64,000 bases of DNA from Austropuccinia psidii (GCA_023105745.1 JALGQZ010000003.1:41617185-41681184), one strand, 5' to 3'. Counted from the first letter of the stretch, positions 1-11,771 are shown. Translations and numbers: made by a program. The notes: generated by a model from the sequence alone, not told the origin.

Positions 1-30
1 GTAGAGTTTAAAGACAAACCCAAAGAAAGA

Positions 31-1083
31 GTGGCAGAAGTGGCAAAAAAGAGGAATTCTTGTCACAATTGTGGTTCAACAGACCACTATGCCAACAACT
101 TTCCAAAGGCAAAGAAAAAAGTCTATGCCATTGGGAAAGTCCCTGAGGAAGAACCTCCAACAGAGGATGCTGAATCAGACTCCATGGGTGATGCCATCAG
201 AAAACCATCTGATGATGATCAAGACCCAATAGAGGAATTTCTAGTGGAATAACAAGAGGAAACCCCACTAGAAATCCAGGACATACAGTTGGAAGCAGAC
301 AAGCCACAGGACAATGCTAACAAGAACTTGTGCAAACACACACAAGATGCACAAACATTCCGGGTTACACCAAACAAAGGAATGGCATATATACATGGGA
401 CATCCACCAAAATGACTGTTTGTATTGACAATGCTCAGCATACACTGATCATTGATAGTGGAGCACACCGCTCCATAGTGGCCAGAAACTATCTGGATAC
501 CCACTTCCGAAACTGGGAAAAACAGCTCTTGCCCACTAAGGCTAAGAAATTTAAAAGTGCATCAGGGAAGATGACCCACATTGGAACAATTATCAAAGAG
601 ATAATTATACCCCACAGGAAGGGTAATATCAGACTCAACTCAGAGTTTGTAGTGCTTGATGATGCTCAAATCCAAGGGTTTTTACTGGGAAGAGATTACC
701 AGAGGATGTATGGCATAGACATTTACAACAGTAAAAATAGGCACATCACCATTGGTACTAACAAGGAAAAGAAATTTTCACTTGATATATACCAGATATC
801 TTCTCAAGACCGACTAGAAAAACTTCTGAAGGAATTCAGAGAGGGACAGTTTAGCACTACCCTCACCAGTAAACAAAAACCAAGCTTACTGAAGATGCTG
901 AGAAAGAACAGACCAGCATTTGGCATTGGTGAAGAACCATTAGGCAAGATCAAAGGCCTTATCCACCCATGCTTAGGAGACCTCCTTATCCAGCAAGCCG
1001 GGAAACCAGGGAATAAATTGAGAAACATATCAATGAACTCCTGGACATGGATGTCATCAGGAAGATTGGACATAATGAAATAG
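31..1083 (+). pseudogene. Element A gag C-terminus and aspartic protease (broken)
   Basis: A gag zinc knuckle starts CHNCGSTDHYANN near position 60 but has Phe where the last Cys of CX2CX4HX4C is expected, so it is probably non-functional. After a stop at 250-252 the frame resumes with a retropepsin domain; the active-site stretch LIIDSGAHRSIV (about 448-483) keeps the catalytic Asp-Ser-Gly. A downstream GRDYQRMYGIDI segment is typical of the end of Gypsy proteases. The frame then breaks near 1080 at the start of reverse transcriptase. Domain identity is seen directly; inactivity is inferred from the lesions. Confidence 0.8.
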
Positions 1084-2325
1084 TGGAAATCACCACCCCT
1101 GGCCTAATCACCTGGCATGATGGCAAGTCTAGACTGTGTGGAGATTTCAGACCTCCAAATAACTACACAAAAGCAGACAGGTACCCTAAACCCAGGATAC
1201 CTGATGCCTTGGATAAACTGGCAAAAGCCAAATATATAACCAAAATTAATTGTATGAAATGCTTCCACCAAAATGGAGTTAAACCAAACTCCATAAAATT
1301 ACTCAGAATAATATGCCATATGGGCATATATGAGTAGACCAGGATTCCATTTGGCATCAAAAATGCACCAGCCCATTTCCAAAAAGATGGACACAATATT
1401 TCAAGAAGAAATACTGGAAGGCTGGATGGTGGTATATATTGATGATATCATTATATACTCAGAGACATGGGAGGACCATGTGCAATACATAGACAGAGTA
1501 CTAAGTAAATGCACACCCATAAATCTCAAAATTTCACTTAAAAAGTGCAATTTTGGCCAACAAGAGTTACTGGCTCTAGGACATAAAGTCTCAGGTCTTA
1601 GTCTGGCAATTGACCAGAATAAAGTAGCAGTAGTACTGCAAAAGCCAGTACCAAAAAGCATCAAAGAGATGCAATCTTTTCTTGGGTTTGCTAGCTACTA
1701 TAGAAACCACATCAAAAACTTTGCACACATAACTAGTAGTTTATACAAGTTATGTTAAAAAGATGTAGTTTTTGAAATAACCAAGGAAAGGAGGGATGCA
1801 TATGAGAGGATCAAATATGAGCTCACAAATGCACCTGTGCTCATCTTACCCGACTTTGAACTACCATCAAAGTTATGTATAGATGAAGCATGCAGTCAAG
1901 GCCTAGGAGAAGCCCTTCACCAAAGACAAATTGTTGATGTTGAACCAAGAGAGGGTGTAATATGTTACATCTCTAGGCAACTGAAAGATTCAGAAGGCAG
2001 GTATGGGGCCACCAAGACTGAATGTCTATGTCTAGTCTGGGATCTAGAGAAACTCCATTATTATTTGGAGGGTGCAGTCTTTGAAGTCTACAAAGACTGC
2101 ACAGACTTGAAGTATTTACTAAACATGAAGACTACAAATAGACACATGCTGAGATGGCAAATAGCTATCCAGGAGTATAGAGGGAACTTGACCATCATAT
2201 ACAAGGAAGGTAAAAGCCATACCAATGCAGATGGCTTAGCAGATGGCCACTGGACAATGTCAAAAGCAATCCAGCTTATGACCCTGAATTTGCAGCCAAA
2301 ATCCCCATCTATTTCATGGAAGTAG
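1047..2325 (+). pseudogene. Element A reverse transcriptase and RNase H (broken)
   Basis: Reverse transcriptase motifs run across several frames: KSRLCGDFRPPN near 1125, then the polymerase active site [11 protein letters not shown] near 1430-1460 with both Asp residues present. A stop interrupts at 1336 (TAG) and another at 1756 (TAA). RNase H follows: KLCIDEACSQGLGEALHQ near 1870-1922, where family members read IDASGDGLG, so the second half of the first catalytic motif is altered. A TDLKYLLNMKTTNRHML block and a chromovirus-type NADGL tail near 2227 complete the domain. Confidence 0.8.
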
Positions 2326-4017
2326 ATAGGAGGAAGAACTTCAGATTTTCTGAATGGGCACCAGAAGGTGGTACCCTTGACAGTGGAAACACAGATTCAG
2401 AGGGGACAGAAACTCCCATATTGGTAATAAGCTCCTCTGAACTGCACAATGAATTCTTTAGTGCAGTAATGAAGTCTTATGCCAAACACAAACTGTGTGG
2501 CATACTGCTACAACTCCTTCAACAAAAGTACAGGAGTCCAGCACTGGAATCCCAGCTGGAAGAACCCTGGTTAAGGGCCTATAAGGATAACAAGTTCTTC
2601 CTTATAGATGGCCTGCTCTACCACAGAGAGAAACACACCAGTGCACTCAAAGTGGTAGACAGAGACCACATCTCCTTGATCCTGCAGGAATGCCATGACT
2701 GCACCTATATGGGACACATGAGTGAGGACAGCACTAAGGAGAGGGTAGCAAGCACAGCTTGGTGGCCCAAGTGGGAAAAAGAGTTGGGAGAATACATCAA
2801 CACTTGTGAAAGATGCCAAAAGGCAAATAGGAAACATGGGAAGAAGTATGGGTTACTTCAACATATAGAAGAACCCAAACACCCATGGGAAACCATCAAC
2901 ATGGATTGAGTGACAGGACTTGTTCCAGGAGGCAAAGAAAACTACAATGCCTGCTTGATCATAGTTGATAGGTTCAGCATGAGCATGAGGTATCTACCAT
3001 GCCACAAAGAGGATACAGCCATGGATACTGCCCTGTTATTTTGGAATAACATCATATCCACCTGTGGAGTCCTAAAATCATCATTAGTGATAGGGACCCA
3101 AAATTCACATCAGAATTTTGGACCAACTTGTATGACATGCTTGGCACCAAGCTTGATTTTTCCACAGCCTACCATCCCCAAACAGATGGCCAGCTGAGAG
3201 GATGATCCTGACTATGGAAGAAATCCTTAGAAGGTTCTGTGCCTATGGCATGGAATACAAGGACCATGAAGGATACACCCATGACTGGGTTACCCTTCTA
3301 CAAGCTGTCCAACTGGCTTATAATACAAGTCAGCACTCCACCACAGGAAAAACACCTGCAGTGGTAGAGAAAGGGTGGAATGCCCTGTTGCCTGTGGATC
3401 ACTTAAAGAAGACTCTTCTGACCATCCACCCCACAGCCAAAGACTGCTATAATATGTGGAAAAGGGCTGGTGACACAGCTGCCAAATGCATAGCTGAGGA
3501 AAAAGAAAATAATAAGCAGAGGTGGGACAAGACACACATGGAACTTGACTTTAAGGAAGCGGACCAGGTGCTAGGGTCTACACTGAACTTCAATAATCTT
3601 AAAGGACCCAAGAAGATGAGGGACTCATTGGTAGGGCCTTTCACTATCATTAGGTTGATAGGAAAGAATGTAGTGGAAGTCAAACTCACAGAGGAATTTT
3701 CCAGGAAGCACCCAGTCTTTCCAGTAAGTTTGGTCAAACCATACTTCCAAACAGAGGAGGATAAATTCCCCTCAAGGAAGAAGGACCCCACACCACCTGA
3801 TATAGTGGAAGTGGAGGACTCCCCAGGACCTGTGAGTAAGATCATCAGGGCCAGGAAGATCAGACTTCATGAAAAGGATCAAAGACAATACTTAGTCAGA
3901 TTGAAGCACCAAACAGCTGATAAGGACAAATGGTTGGCAGAAGAGGCCATACCAGATGGGAACCTTCATCTAAGGAGATTCAGGGCCTTTAGGACAACTG
4001 AAAAGTATCATCAATGA
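2316..4017 (+). pseudogene. Element A integrase with chromodomain-like tail (broken)
   Basis: The HHCC zinc-binding segment is intact (CHD...GHMSEDST...CERCQKAN, about 2690-2830). The first catalytic Asp (NMD at 2900-2906) is followed by a TGA where relatives have TGG (Trp). The second catalytic region, SDRDPKFTS near 3090-3115, can be read only after a frameshift, and another stop falls near 3195. The later frame (3202-4017) carries the integrase C-terminal beta domain (KGPKKMRDSLVGPF, HPVFPVSLVKPY) and a divergent chromodomain ending DKWLAEEAIP. Such tails are known to target chromoviruses to chromatin. Confidence 0.8.
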
Positions 4018-4041
4018 TGAGCCTTTTTTAGAGGGAGGGTA

Positions 4042-5334
4042 TGTCAGCCTGTGACTCAAAACCAGAGCACAAGCATGACAGCAAAAATACCATAAACCAA
4101 TGGCATAGCCAAGATACCACCAAAACATGGAGCTGAGCCAAATCAGCTCAAAAGGTATCAAAAGAAAGAGGAAACTCACCTCTTTCTGAAAACATAAGTC
4201 CCATCACCATAGGACAAGAAATAACAAAGTTATTCCTGCTCAAAGTTATTGCTGGGCATAAACCTTAATTTTCACCTCTCATCTAAAATCTAGAAGGAGA
4301 GGCTTAACCCCATCAAATGGGTACTCAAAATGAAGCTCCAAGCCAGGGCTATCCAATGTTCCCAGCCAAACTGAGCTAGCACCAAGATTACTGGAGTTAT
4401 GGTCAATTTCAGGCCAAATAAGGGTGAACAAAACATTCACCTCCCATCTAACTTCTACAGTTTTAGTGTGAGATATTTGAAGTGGGGTATTTTTGGAAAG
4501 AGCACAGTCAGGCATATCTGATGGTGTCATCCATTTCCCCATAGCTGAATTAGAACAAAAGTTATGGGGCAAACAAGCTCAATACAGCTTTTTTCCTATA
4601 CCACGCAAATGTACAAAAGTCTTGTACATGGGATAACTTTGCCATATTTAAGGATACCCATATCAAGTGAGGTACCATTGTGTAGAGCACATACAGGGCT
4701 ACACACTGAACCAATTATGAGGTTGATATCTCAAGAATTGACAAAGGTATGGCTTTTTTAAGATCAGAGTCCCACCTGCTGTCATATACAGCCTTACCAT
4801 GGGATAATATCCCTTCACCATGAATATGAGGTGTCAAATAGACAAAGAATCTTGTTTTTACTTCAATACCTCATATTTCAGTCAATACTGGGGTCCCATA
4901 CAGGTGCTGTACAGCATTCTACGCATCATACATGTCAGAATCAGGCTGTGAGGTCCCCAGATGAATATTTTTACCCTGTATTGGTGAAAACTGCCCAGAC
5001 GTGGTTTCAAAACTACATCTGAACCCAATACAGGCTATAAAGGCTGTTTGCAAGCCACAAGCCAGTACTAGAGAGTGAAAAATCTTCACTTCCTCTATGT
5101 GGAAAGGTCTAGCACCCTTTCCACCCCATTTCAGGATAAAAAGGAGGCTTTTCACAACCAGAATTGTCTCCTCATCCTGCTCTTGAATAACCTACGTAGT
5201 AAACTGTCATAAACAGTTTTACTCTTGTTTAATAATCAGGTATACTCTTAAATTAAAGTATTGTAGTCTTTATTATTGTAACCCAACAGGTAAAGCGGAA
5301 CCCAGGGCTTTCAACAGCGCTCACCACCACTACA
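4042..5334 (+). repeat. 3' LTR of element A (right edge approximate)
   Basis: The LTR begins TGTCAGCCTGTGAC directly after the purine tract TTAGAGGGAGGGTA and ends near CACCACCACTACA. The last about 280 bases recur at 5503-5785. The interval is non-coding; ORFs inside it show no family resemblance. Confidence 0.6.
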
Positions 5335-5956
5335 TTCATTATATTAAAGCGCCTTTATTTTGAATTAAATCCATCTTTAACCCTTATAAATCTTTTTAAA
5401 ACCATTTTTACCGTGTCACAAACATAGTTAAAGCTGTATTTAGCCTATTTACACCTTTATCATAGTTTCATCCTGACACTGATGAGTTGAATAATCCTCC
5501 TTCAAGCCACAAGCCAGTACTAGAGAGTGAAAAAATCTTCACTTCCTCTACGTGGAAAGGTCTAGCACGCTTTCCACCCCATTTCAGGATAAAAAGGAGG
5601 CTTTTCACAACCAGAATTGTCTCCTCATCCTTCTCTTGAATAACCTACATAGTAAACTGTCAAAAACAGTTTTACTCTTGTTTAATAATCAGGTATACTC
5701 TTAAATTAAAGTATTGTAGTCTTTATTATTGTAACCCAACAGGTAAAGCTGCACCCAGGTCTTTCAACAACGCTCACCACCACTATATCATATATAGTAA
5801 AGCCCTCTTAATCTTAAATTAAATTATCTATCAACCCTTTCAAATCTTTTTAAAACCATTTTTACCGTTTCACAAACATAGTTAAAGCTGTATTTAGCCT
5901 ATTTAAACCTTTATCATAGTTTCATCCTGACACTGATGAGTTGAATAATCCTCCTT
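5051..5956 (+). repeat. Tandem duplication of about 453 bp across the A/B junction
   Basis: Two head-to-tail units at 5051-5502 and 5503-5956 both begin CAAGCCACAAGCCAGTACTA and end GATGAGTTGAATAATCCTCC. The unit holds the last part of the element A LTR, an AT-rich stretch with TTTTTAAAACCATTTTTACC, and about 24 bases of the element B LTR. The copies differ at scattered bases, so the duplication followed formation of the A/B junction and is not brand new. Confidence 0.85.
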
Positions 5957-6829
5957 CAAAATGGGCGTTGGATTTTGAGACCTTGATATGGAAAGATGGA
6001 AATGGGTCCTGAAAAGTTCACCATTGGATTGCTGAGCAAGAATGATGCATAATGGTATATAAAACCATATATGCACCATGCCTGTAACCTCAAGTATGGA
6101 TGGCATGAAGGAACGGAAAGAATTCCCCATAACTTGAGGGGAAGGCTGACTGAGCTGATGTGGTGGCCTCTGGTGGTTGCCAGAGGCCATGGCTGGGGTA
6201 TTGGTCCAGGGTGGTCCATGGCCAAAAAAGGGTCCTATGGGATTTATGGCCAAAATTGTGTCCATGGGGTTTTTGGCCAGTTTTGGGTCCAAGGAATTGG
6301 TGACAAAAAGTGGCTCAGGTAGGCCCAATGGTGGTTTGGGACCCACCTGGCCTTGGGGGCTAGGTGGCTGCCCCCTTTGGCCCCTTTTGGCTTCATTGGA
6401 TGAGGCCAAAAGGGGCCTAATTGGCATATGGACCGTGGCTTACAGACCATACACACTGTAGGGGGTCTAAATGGCCCAAAAAGGCCATTTAAGCCAAAAC
6501 CCCACTAATGAAAGGGGTTAGCCAGAAACCAATGGGGATGGCTAGGCAGCCTGGAGGCCCCTAGAAGACAAAAGTACCCCCCAGGCCCAAAATCAAAGAT
6601 GAAGGGCTGGGGGTTGGTGAGGTGGAAACAGGCCAAGAAGGCCAATGACGGCAGGATATGGCCTGAGGCCATAAATGGCCATTGGAATGGGTTATGATGT
6701 AAGAGCCATAGAACACCCAAGGGGGCCAATTGGTCATAAATGATATGACGTGACCAATTGGCCCCAACTTGGCTCCAGGTTGAATTGCCACAACCATCAA
6801 GGAGGAGGGTCAAACTCGTGATGGTGACA
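5935..6829 (-). repeat. 3' LTR of element B, truncated
   Basis: This matches, in reverse, the first half of the complete LTR at 42580-44279. It starts (minus strand) TGTCACCATCACGAG at 6829 after a GGTAGGTGGGTAC tract and stops at the junction with element A near 5935, so about the last 800 bases are missing. It is dense in TGGCCA and GGCC motifs. ORFs inside are by-products of that composition. Confidence 0.8.
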
Positions 6830-7620
6830 GTACCCACCTACCTTGAATGGTGACCTCCTGAGCACCAAGATAAGGTAGAAGCCTGTTGAGGCTGTTGAGA
6901 CGGATTGGACAGAGGGTTTCCAGACATATTTGAATCTTGCAAAGAAAAGTTTGAACTGATCATATTGTTGGCATATGAATTGAGGTTGACGTAGTCTTCT
7001 CTTGACATTTGGCTTTGAAAATGTTGAAGGATTGAATTTGACGTAGAATTTTGGCATAAATATTATAATAAAAGAAATTCAAGGAAAAAGAAGAAATAAA
7101 GGTAAAGAAAGGAAAAGAAAAAATAAAAGAAAAAAAGAAAAATGAATTTCGAGGGGGAGTCCAATCCTCATCACAGATTTTGATGGTGGATTTGAAAGTG
7201 GCCAGGGAGCCAGATAAAAGAATTTGATGCCAGGTGCTCACAGAGTGGCCAAGGTGATGTTTTGAAAAGATTTTAGACCCCTCAGGGAAGTGCACACCAG
7301 GAGAGGAACTTACTTTTAGTAGTTGCCACTCCCGCCAGTGCCATAAATAAGAATATAAATTTGATAAAGGAATGTATTGAATTGGAAACTTGGAAATGAA
7401 GATAAAAGTGAAATGGTCCATTTTCCCCAGGGAAAAATTTCCATGATTTGGAATTGATGTTGAAAGCCAGGCCAACGAATCTGTTTCCAATTTGCAGAGT
7501 TCTCACAGAGTGGCCAAGGTGATGCTTACAATAAAGAAGAGTAGAATACCCCTAAAGGTGCATACCAGCAGTGGGACTTCCTTTTGGTAATTCCACCCCC
7601 CACCAAGCACCATAAAATGA

Positions 7621-8067
7621 TCAAGCTTTTGAATAATTGGGTCCTGGCTTGTCAGGATACAAAGAATGGAAATCTTTGACAAGTTCAAGACAATTCTTGA
7701 GGTTTTTGGCTGGTTCCAAAGTGGATCTTTCTTGGTCTTGACTGAAACCTGTCCATTCCACCAGATACCATAATTTTCCTCTCTTGAGCTTTGAATCCAG
7801 TATTTGAGAGACTTCCCATTCCTCTTCTTCTTCAATGGTAGTTGGAGGAGGAGGCTCTTGATGCCAATTTGGCATTGCTTATGTCTTGACTGGTTCCAAG
7901 AGTGAAATATGGAAGACTGGGTGGATGGATTTCCATTGAGATGGAAGCTTGAGGTGGTAAGCATGAGAACTGACTTTCTTAAAGATTGGAAAAGGACCCA
8001 ACCATCTTTTGGATAGTTTTTTGGTGGTTCTGGATGATTTGATATTCTTGGAAGAAAGCCATACCAT
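7621..8067 (-). pseudogene. Element B integrase C-terminus and chromodomain
   Basis: The segment after the insertion point reads MVWLSSKNIK, then SKRWLGPFPIFKKV and HPVFHISLLEPVKT, the beta-barrel C-terminal domain of Gypsy integrases. After a stop at about 7876-7878 it continues with a canonical chromodomain: EVSQILDSK, LWYLVEWTGF and NLKNCLELVKDFH. The aromatic residues expected for methyl-lysine binding are mostly present (Tyr, Trp). Chromodomains on Ty3/Gypsy integrases steer integration to heterochromatin. The gene is inactive because its 5' part is 20.9 kb away. Confidence 0.85.
8065..8067. other. Target site duplication (left), CAT
   Basis: CAT directly abuts the left terminal repeat and is repeated at 28971-28973. 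The uninterrupted relative in element C has this trinucleotide once. Confidence 0.8.
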
Positions 8068-8113
8068 CACCAGGGCGAATCTCGCGTCAATCGTCGGCGA
8101 TTGACTTCACGTC
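8068..8113 (+). repeat. Left terminal inverted repeat (46 bp)
   Basis: It matches the reverse complement of 28925-28970 except at positions 5, 10 and 18. All three differences are transitions. It contains the internal palindrome TCAATCG-TCGG-CGATTGA, a possible transposase-binding hairpin. Confidence 0.9.
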
Positions 8114-8260
8114 GCACCGCGGTCAGTATAAAATCTTGCTTCAGTCGCGTTAGTGTCACTTTATAGTCACTGGATTTAGTGGGTCACGTCACGTCAGCGT
8201 CAAGACAACGTCAATCGTCACATGTGTCACATGAGAATGTCACTCAAAGCCCAAACCCAT
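8114..8260. repeat. Left subterminal region with CGTCA-type repeats
   Basis: Short repeats of GTCA/CGTCA cluster here, for example CACGTCACGTCAGCGTCAAG at 8184-8203, then CAACGTCAATCGTCACA. They resemble the ACGTCAAGC repeats at the right end. In CACTA elements, subterminal repeats are binding sites for element-encoded proteins. From 8261 to about 8440 I see no gene. Confidence 0.6.
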
Positions 8261-8439
8261 TTCAACACTATGCGCAACGTCCGTGTAATTTCACCTCATT
8301 GGCTTCCGCCTCCCCGACGCTTAGCATGCTTACGCACCCGCACCGCCCTCCATCCGGATGAGACTCCGACACTGCCCGCCCCTCTCCGTCCTCACCACTC
8401 GCTACGCTTTCACACCCACGCCCCTACCATCCTCACGCT

Positions 8440-8990
8440 TGTGTAGTACCCTCCCGACATGCCTCCGACAACGCTTACCATCCTTACGCTCATGTAGTGC
8501 CCTCCCGACATGCCTCCGACACCACTGATGACCCTTACGCTTGTGTAGTGCCCTCCCGACATGCCTCCGACACAGCTTACCATCCTTACGCTCATGTAGT
8601 GCCCTCCTGACATGCCTCCGACAACAGTTACCCTCCCTCCCGACATTCTCCCGACACTGCTTACCATCCTTACGCTCATGTAGTGCCCTCCCGACATGCC
8701 TCCGACAACAGTTACCCTCCCTCCCGACATTCTCCCGACACAGCTTACCATCCTTACGCTCATGTAGTGCCCTCCTGACATGCCTCCGACAACAGTTACC
8801 CTCCCTCCCGACATTCTCCCGACACAGCTTACCATCCTTACGCTCATGTAGTGCCCTCCCGACATGCCTCCGACAACAGTTACCCTCCCTCCCGACATTC
8901 TCCCGACACTGCTTACCATCCTTACGCTCATGTACAGTAGTGCCCTCCCGACATGCCTCCAACAACGCTTACCCTCCTCACGCTTCCGTA
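8440..8990. repeat. Minisatellite, 84-bp period
   Basis: The marker CTCATGTA recurs at 8591, 8675, 8759, 8843 and 8927, exactly 84 bp apart. Left of this, shorter degenerate units (about 50 bp) share CCCTCCCGACATGCCTCCGAC. The period is a multiple of three, so both strands stay open over long stretches; I read the resulting Arg/Cys-rich ORFs as artefacts. From 8991 to 9529 I see only the upstream region of the next gene. Confidence 0.9.
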
Positions 8991-9529
8991 TTACATTCAT
9001 AGTGTACAGTATGGTGGCTTGTTGGCGTACACGATGAACGCAATTGCCGAAATATGCTGAGTGGCCTTCTCTGCCAACAGGACCTAAGGGGATATTGGTC
9101 AGTATATTCACCATGTTGTGGTTAGGGTTTAAATCATGAGACTCACAAATTAAAACCTAATAAGTGGACTATTTAAGACAAGAATTGTGTCTCCTGTTTC
9201 GCCGACAAAACCATTCTATTTCATGTCAATCAAATGAACACTTTGCTTAGTCCTTACCTCATGAGCATTGAATAGTTCAAAAGTTGACTTTAGTAGGTTT
9301 CTCACTAGTCAACTTTATTCAATGTCTCACAGGGAAGTGATTTCATTTGCATGATATGAAATAATTTGCAAAACATTGCCTCCTTTAATTTCCCGCCAAA
9401 TCGCATTTTGCAAATGCGATTATTTTACTTCCACCTATTTTCTTCAATTTGGATCTTTTTATTCAAAATTTTCAAACAAGTTATCAATCAACTCGTCACC
9501 ATCTATTTGCTTACTAAACTACCTCCGCG

Positions 9530-11771
9530 ATGGCCCAAACCCCGGGAAATTCAACGGAATTTAATGAACGACCAACTTCAGCCCCAGAGAGTGGAAGTGA
9601 AATCTCTGATATGGCCAGTAGTCGTGAATTAGGCATTGAAGCAGAGAGCCAGTCACATGAAGATAATCAAGATCCACCAGCTCTTCCAGAATGTGAGTAT
9701 ACATCCATCTTGAGTATTTCTAATCTCTCAAAACCTGATATTGTGTCATAGCCTTTATTTCAGGTCAACCGCCAAGCTCTCAGAAACCGAATTTTAAAAG
9801 TTATGAGAAGGAAAAGACTGTTGAACCTTGTGCACCAACAGAAGATGATGGGCAAGATGATGTAATTTTCAGTGGGGAGGTGGAAATTATATCCAAGGAA
9901 CAATTTGTCTCCAACATTGCTCAAACAATCCCAAGGCTCGAAAAAATCCAAAATGATAGTAAAATTCCTGATTATGTGCGTCAAAAGATTGCTGAAGCCA
10001 TGAGCCTGCTCAAAATGGATTTGAACCGTAAGTCCATTACTAATTCAAAACAAAATTGATAAAAATAGCTGCTTACAATATATGGGCAGGTGTGGAGGTG
10101 GGAGAATCTCTACCTGAAGGATCTCGAGTCTTAATTGGATTTCCAGGCAAAGGATTAGGAAAAAGACCAAATATACATGCGACCAAAAAAACAAACAAAA
10201 AACGCCGTACCTTTGAAGACGCAAACGATTCTCGCGATCAAGGTGATGAAATTATCAATGTTGAAGGGGACCATATTGATAATGAACCTCCGCATACTGA
10301 ACCCTCCCCAATACTCAATGAAACAATCCATGATGAAGCTCCACATACAGAAAGTCCCCCAATACCCAATGAAACAATGCATGATGCAACCCCTCCCGCC
10401 TCTCCTCGGAATATTCAAGCCTTTCAAGAAAGGGAAACAATTAAACATGATACAATGGGACGAGATATGACTGATATGATTCCTGACGCTGAGCCCGAAG
10501 TGTCATCCGCTGCGAATTTTCAAGGAATATTTTTATCCCGCATGGAAGAGTTTGCAGGCGTTTTGAATTATCATTCCAATATTACTCAACAATCATGGAA
10601 AAGGGGGCTTGATAATATCAATAGGATTTACAAAAATAGATGGGACAATTTACCAACAAAGGATGCTCATACATTCCTGCCCGTTGGTATTAAGGTGATC
10701 AGTAACCGAGATCTTAAAATGTCGGCTTGGCTGCAGGACCTTGAGATGGCAGGTGAGTTTTTTTTTATCTTTGTGCATGATACTTGATTATTGGCTGTTG
10801 ACTGGTGATATAAATTGCAATATACAGGGTTAGATTTTTTTAAGCCAACCGAAACAGAAGCGTTTTTTGATCGCAACATTTGGAATCTCAAATTGATGAA
10901 GGAATCAGCTAAACCTCCAGATAATCTCGCAAAATCTGAACACTCCTTCTTCAAAATGGTTCAGAGCCTTCTTTACCCCGCCAATCCAGTTAAACATTTT
11001 TGGGCAAATGTTATGTTTGAATCCATTAGTTTAGTCTCATACGATGTGATTGCACCCAAACCATATGTTGCACCAACATCAAATTCGACCGATCCTCTTG
11101 GACTCGAACGGGGAGCAGTTGAATACCTTGCCTCCTGCTTGAGTAAATCGAAGCAACGTGCAACCCAACTCAGCATTGAAGGTGGCGGGGCTGACAATGA
11201 GATATCCACAAAGCCGCACAAGAACCTGGAGGATCTAATGGATACAGTTATCCATTTGATGATTGCATACAACATGGTACGTGCACATACAAAGGTCGAA
11301 GTTAATGGCATCAAAGGCAAACTCACGAACTCAAAAAAAAATGAGGCCATCAAAGATCTTTTGGCGTGTCACAAGAATCTTGGAATCAATCGAATTTGCT
11401 ATGGTATATTAGCGGCATTCTGTGCGGCGGGGGTTCGTGGTTTGATGGTATGCTCAGATGACTGGAGAACAAGCTCAGTTAAAGGGGCTTTAGCACTAAT
11501 TGACATTTCCGCAAAACTTTCAGAGGGTAAAAATCTAGTGGAGCCAGTGTGGCTACGTACTAATAAGTATATATGTAATTTACTGGATAAAAGTTTCTTC
11601 TCATCAGAGTCTTTTAACCCCACTGTACCTCTTAGATTTGAATTTGCACGATGCTTAGTATTAGACTTTGGTGATGCCTGGGTGGCGAATCGCGGGCTTG
11701 GTTCAAGTGATGAGGTCACCTTGACGGTACCCAGGTCAGCTAAACTCACAACCAGGATTGACCCGTTTTAG
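9530..11771 (+). CDS. Unassigned 677-aa cargo protein, four exons
   Basis: Exons 9530-9692, 9764-10027, 10090-10752 and 10828-11771 join in frame (2034 nt). All three introns have GTGAGT or GTAAGT donors and AG acceptors, with lengths 71, 62 and 75 nt. The N-terminal 60 residues are acidic and Ser-rich. A basic stretch KKTNKKRR near residues 185-195 looks like a nuclear localisation signal and is followed by a low-complexity segment with repeated PHTE.P.PN.T. The C-terminal 300 residues look globular and contain a possible helical pair around YLASCLSKSKQRATQLSIEGG. I do not recognise a domain. Position next to the dioxygenase suggests a nuclear accessory role, possibly DNA binding, but that is a guess. 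Confidence 0.75.

Larger units (their letters stand above)
1..5334 (+). mobile_element. Element A: degraded Ty3/Gypsy LTR retrotransposon (gag end, pol, 3' LTR)
   Basis: Reading along the plus strand, a gag zinc knuckle is followed by protease, reverse transcriptase, RNase H, integrase and a chromodomain-like tail, the Ty3/Gypsy order. A purine-rich tract near 4030-4041 precedes an LTR starting TGTCAGCC at 4042. The 5' LTR and most of gag lie left of the window. Many in-frame stops and shifts show that the copy is dead. The LTR end near 5334 is my estimate, because no second LTR is available for comparison. Confidence 0.85.
5935..8067 (-). mobile_element. Element B, left portion (3' half) of a minus-strand Ty3/Gypsy element
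   Basis: From right to left: the integrase C-terminus and chromodomain (8067-7621), a non-coding 3' region (7620-6830) and the truncated 3' LTR. The reading frame is cut at 8067 between codons that are adjacent in the uninterrupted relative at about 41350-41362, and it resumes at 28971. The 3' region holds two diverged copies, about 264 bp apart, of a block containing CACAGAGTGGCCAAGGTGAT (7238 and 7502). Confidence 0.85.

Noticed and set aside
8402..9114. Long Arg/Cys/Gly-rich ORFs on the minus strand and a Pro/Ser/Cys-rich ORF on plus
   Set aside because: They are translations of the 84-bp minisatellite, whose period is a multiple of three; no start context, introns or domain.
9120..9132. 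GGTTAGGGTTTAAA resembling a telomere repeat
   Set aside because: Only one partial TTAGGG-like unit; no array.
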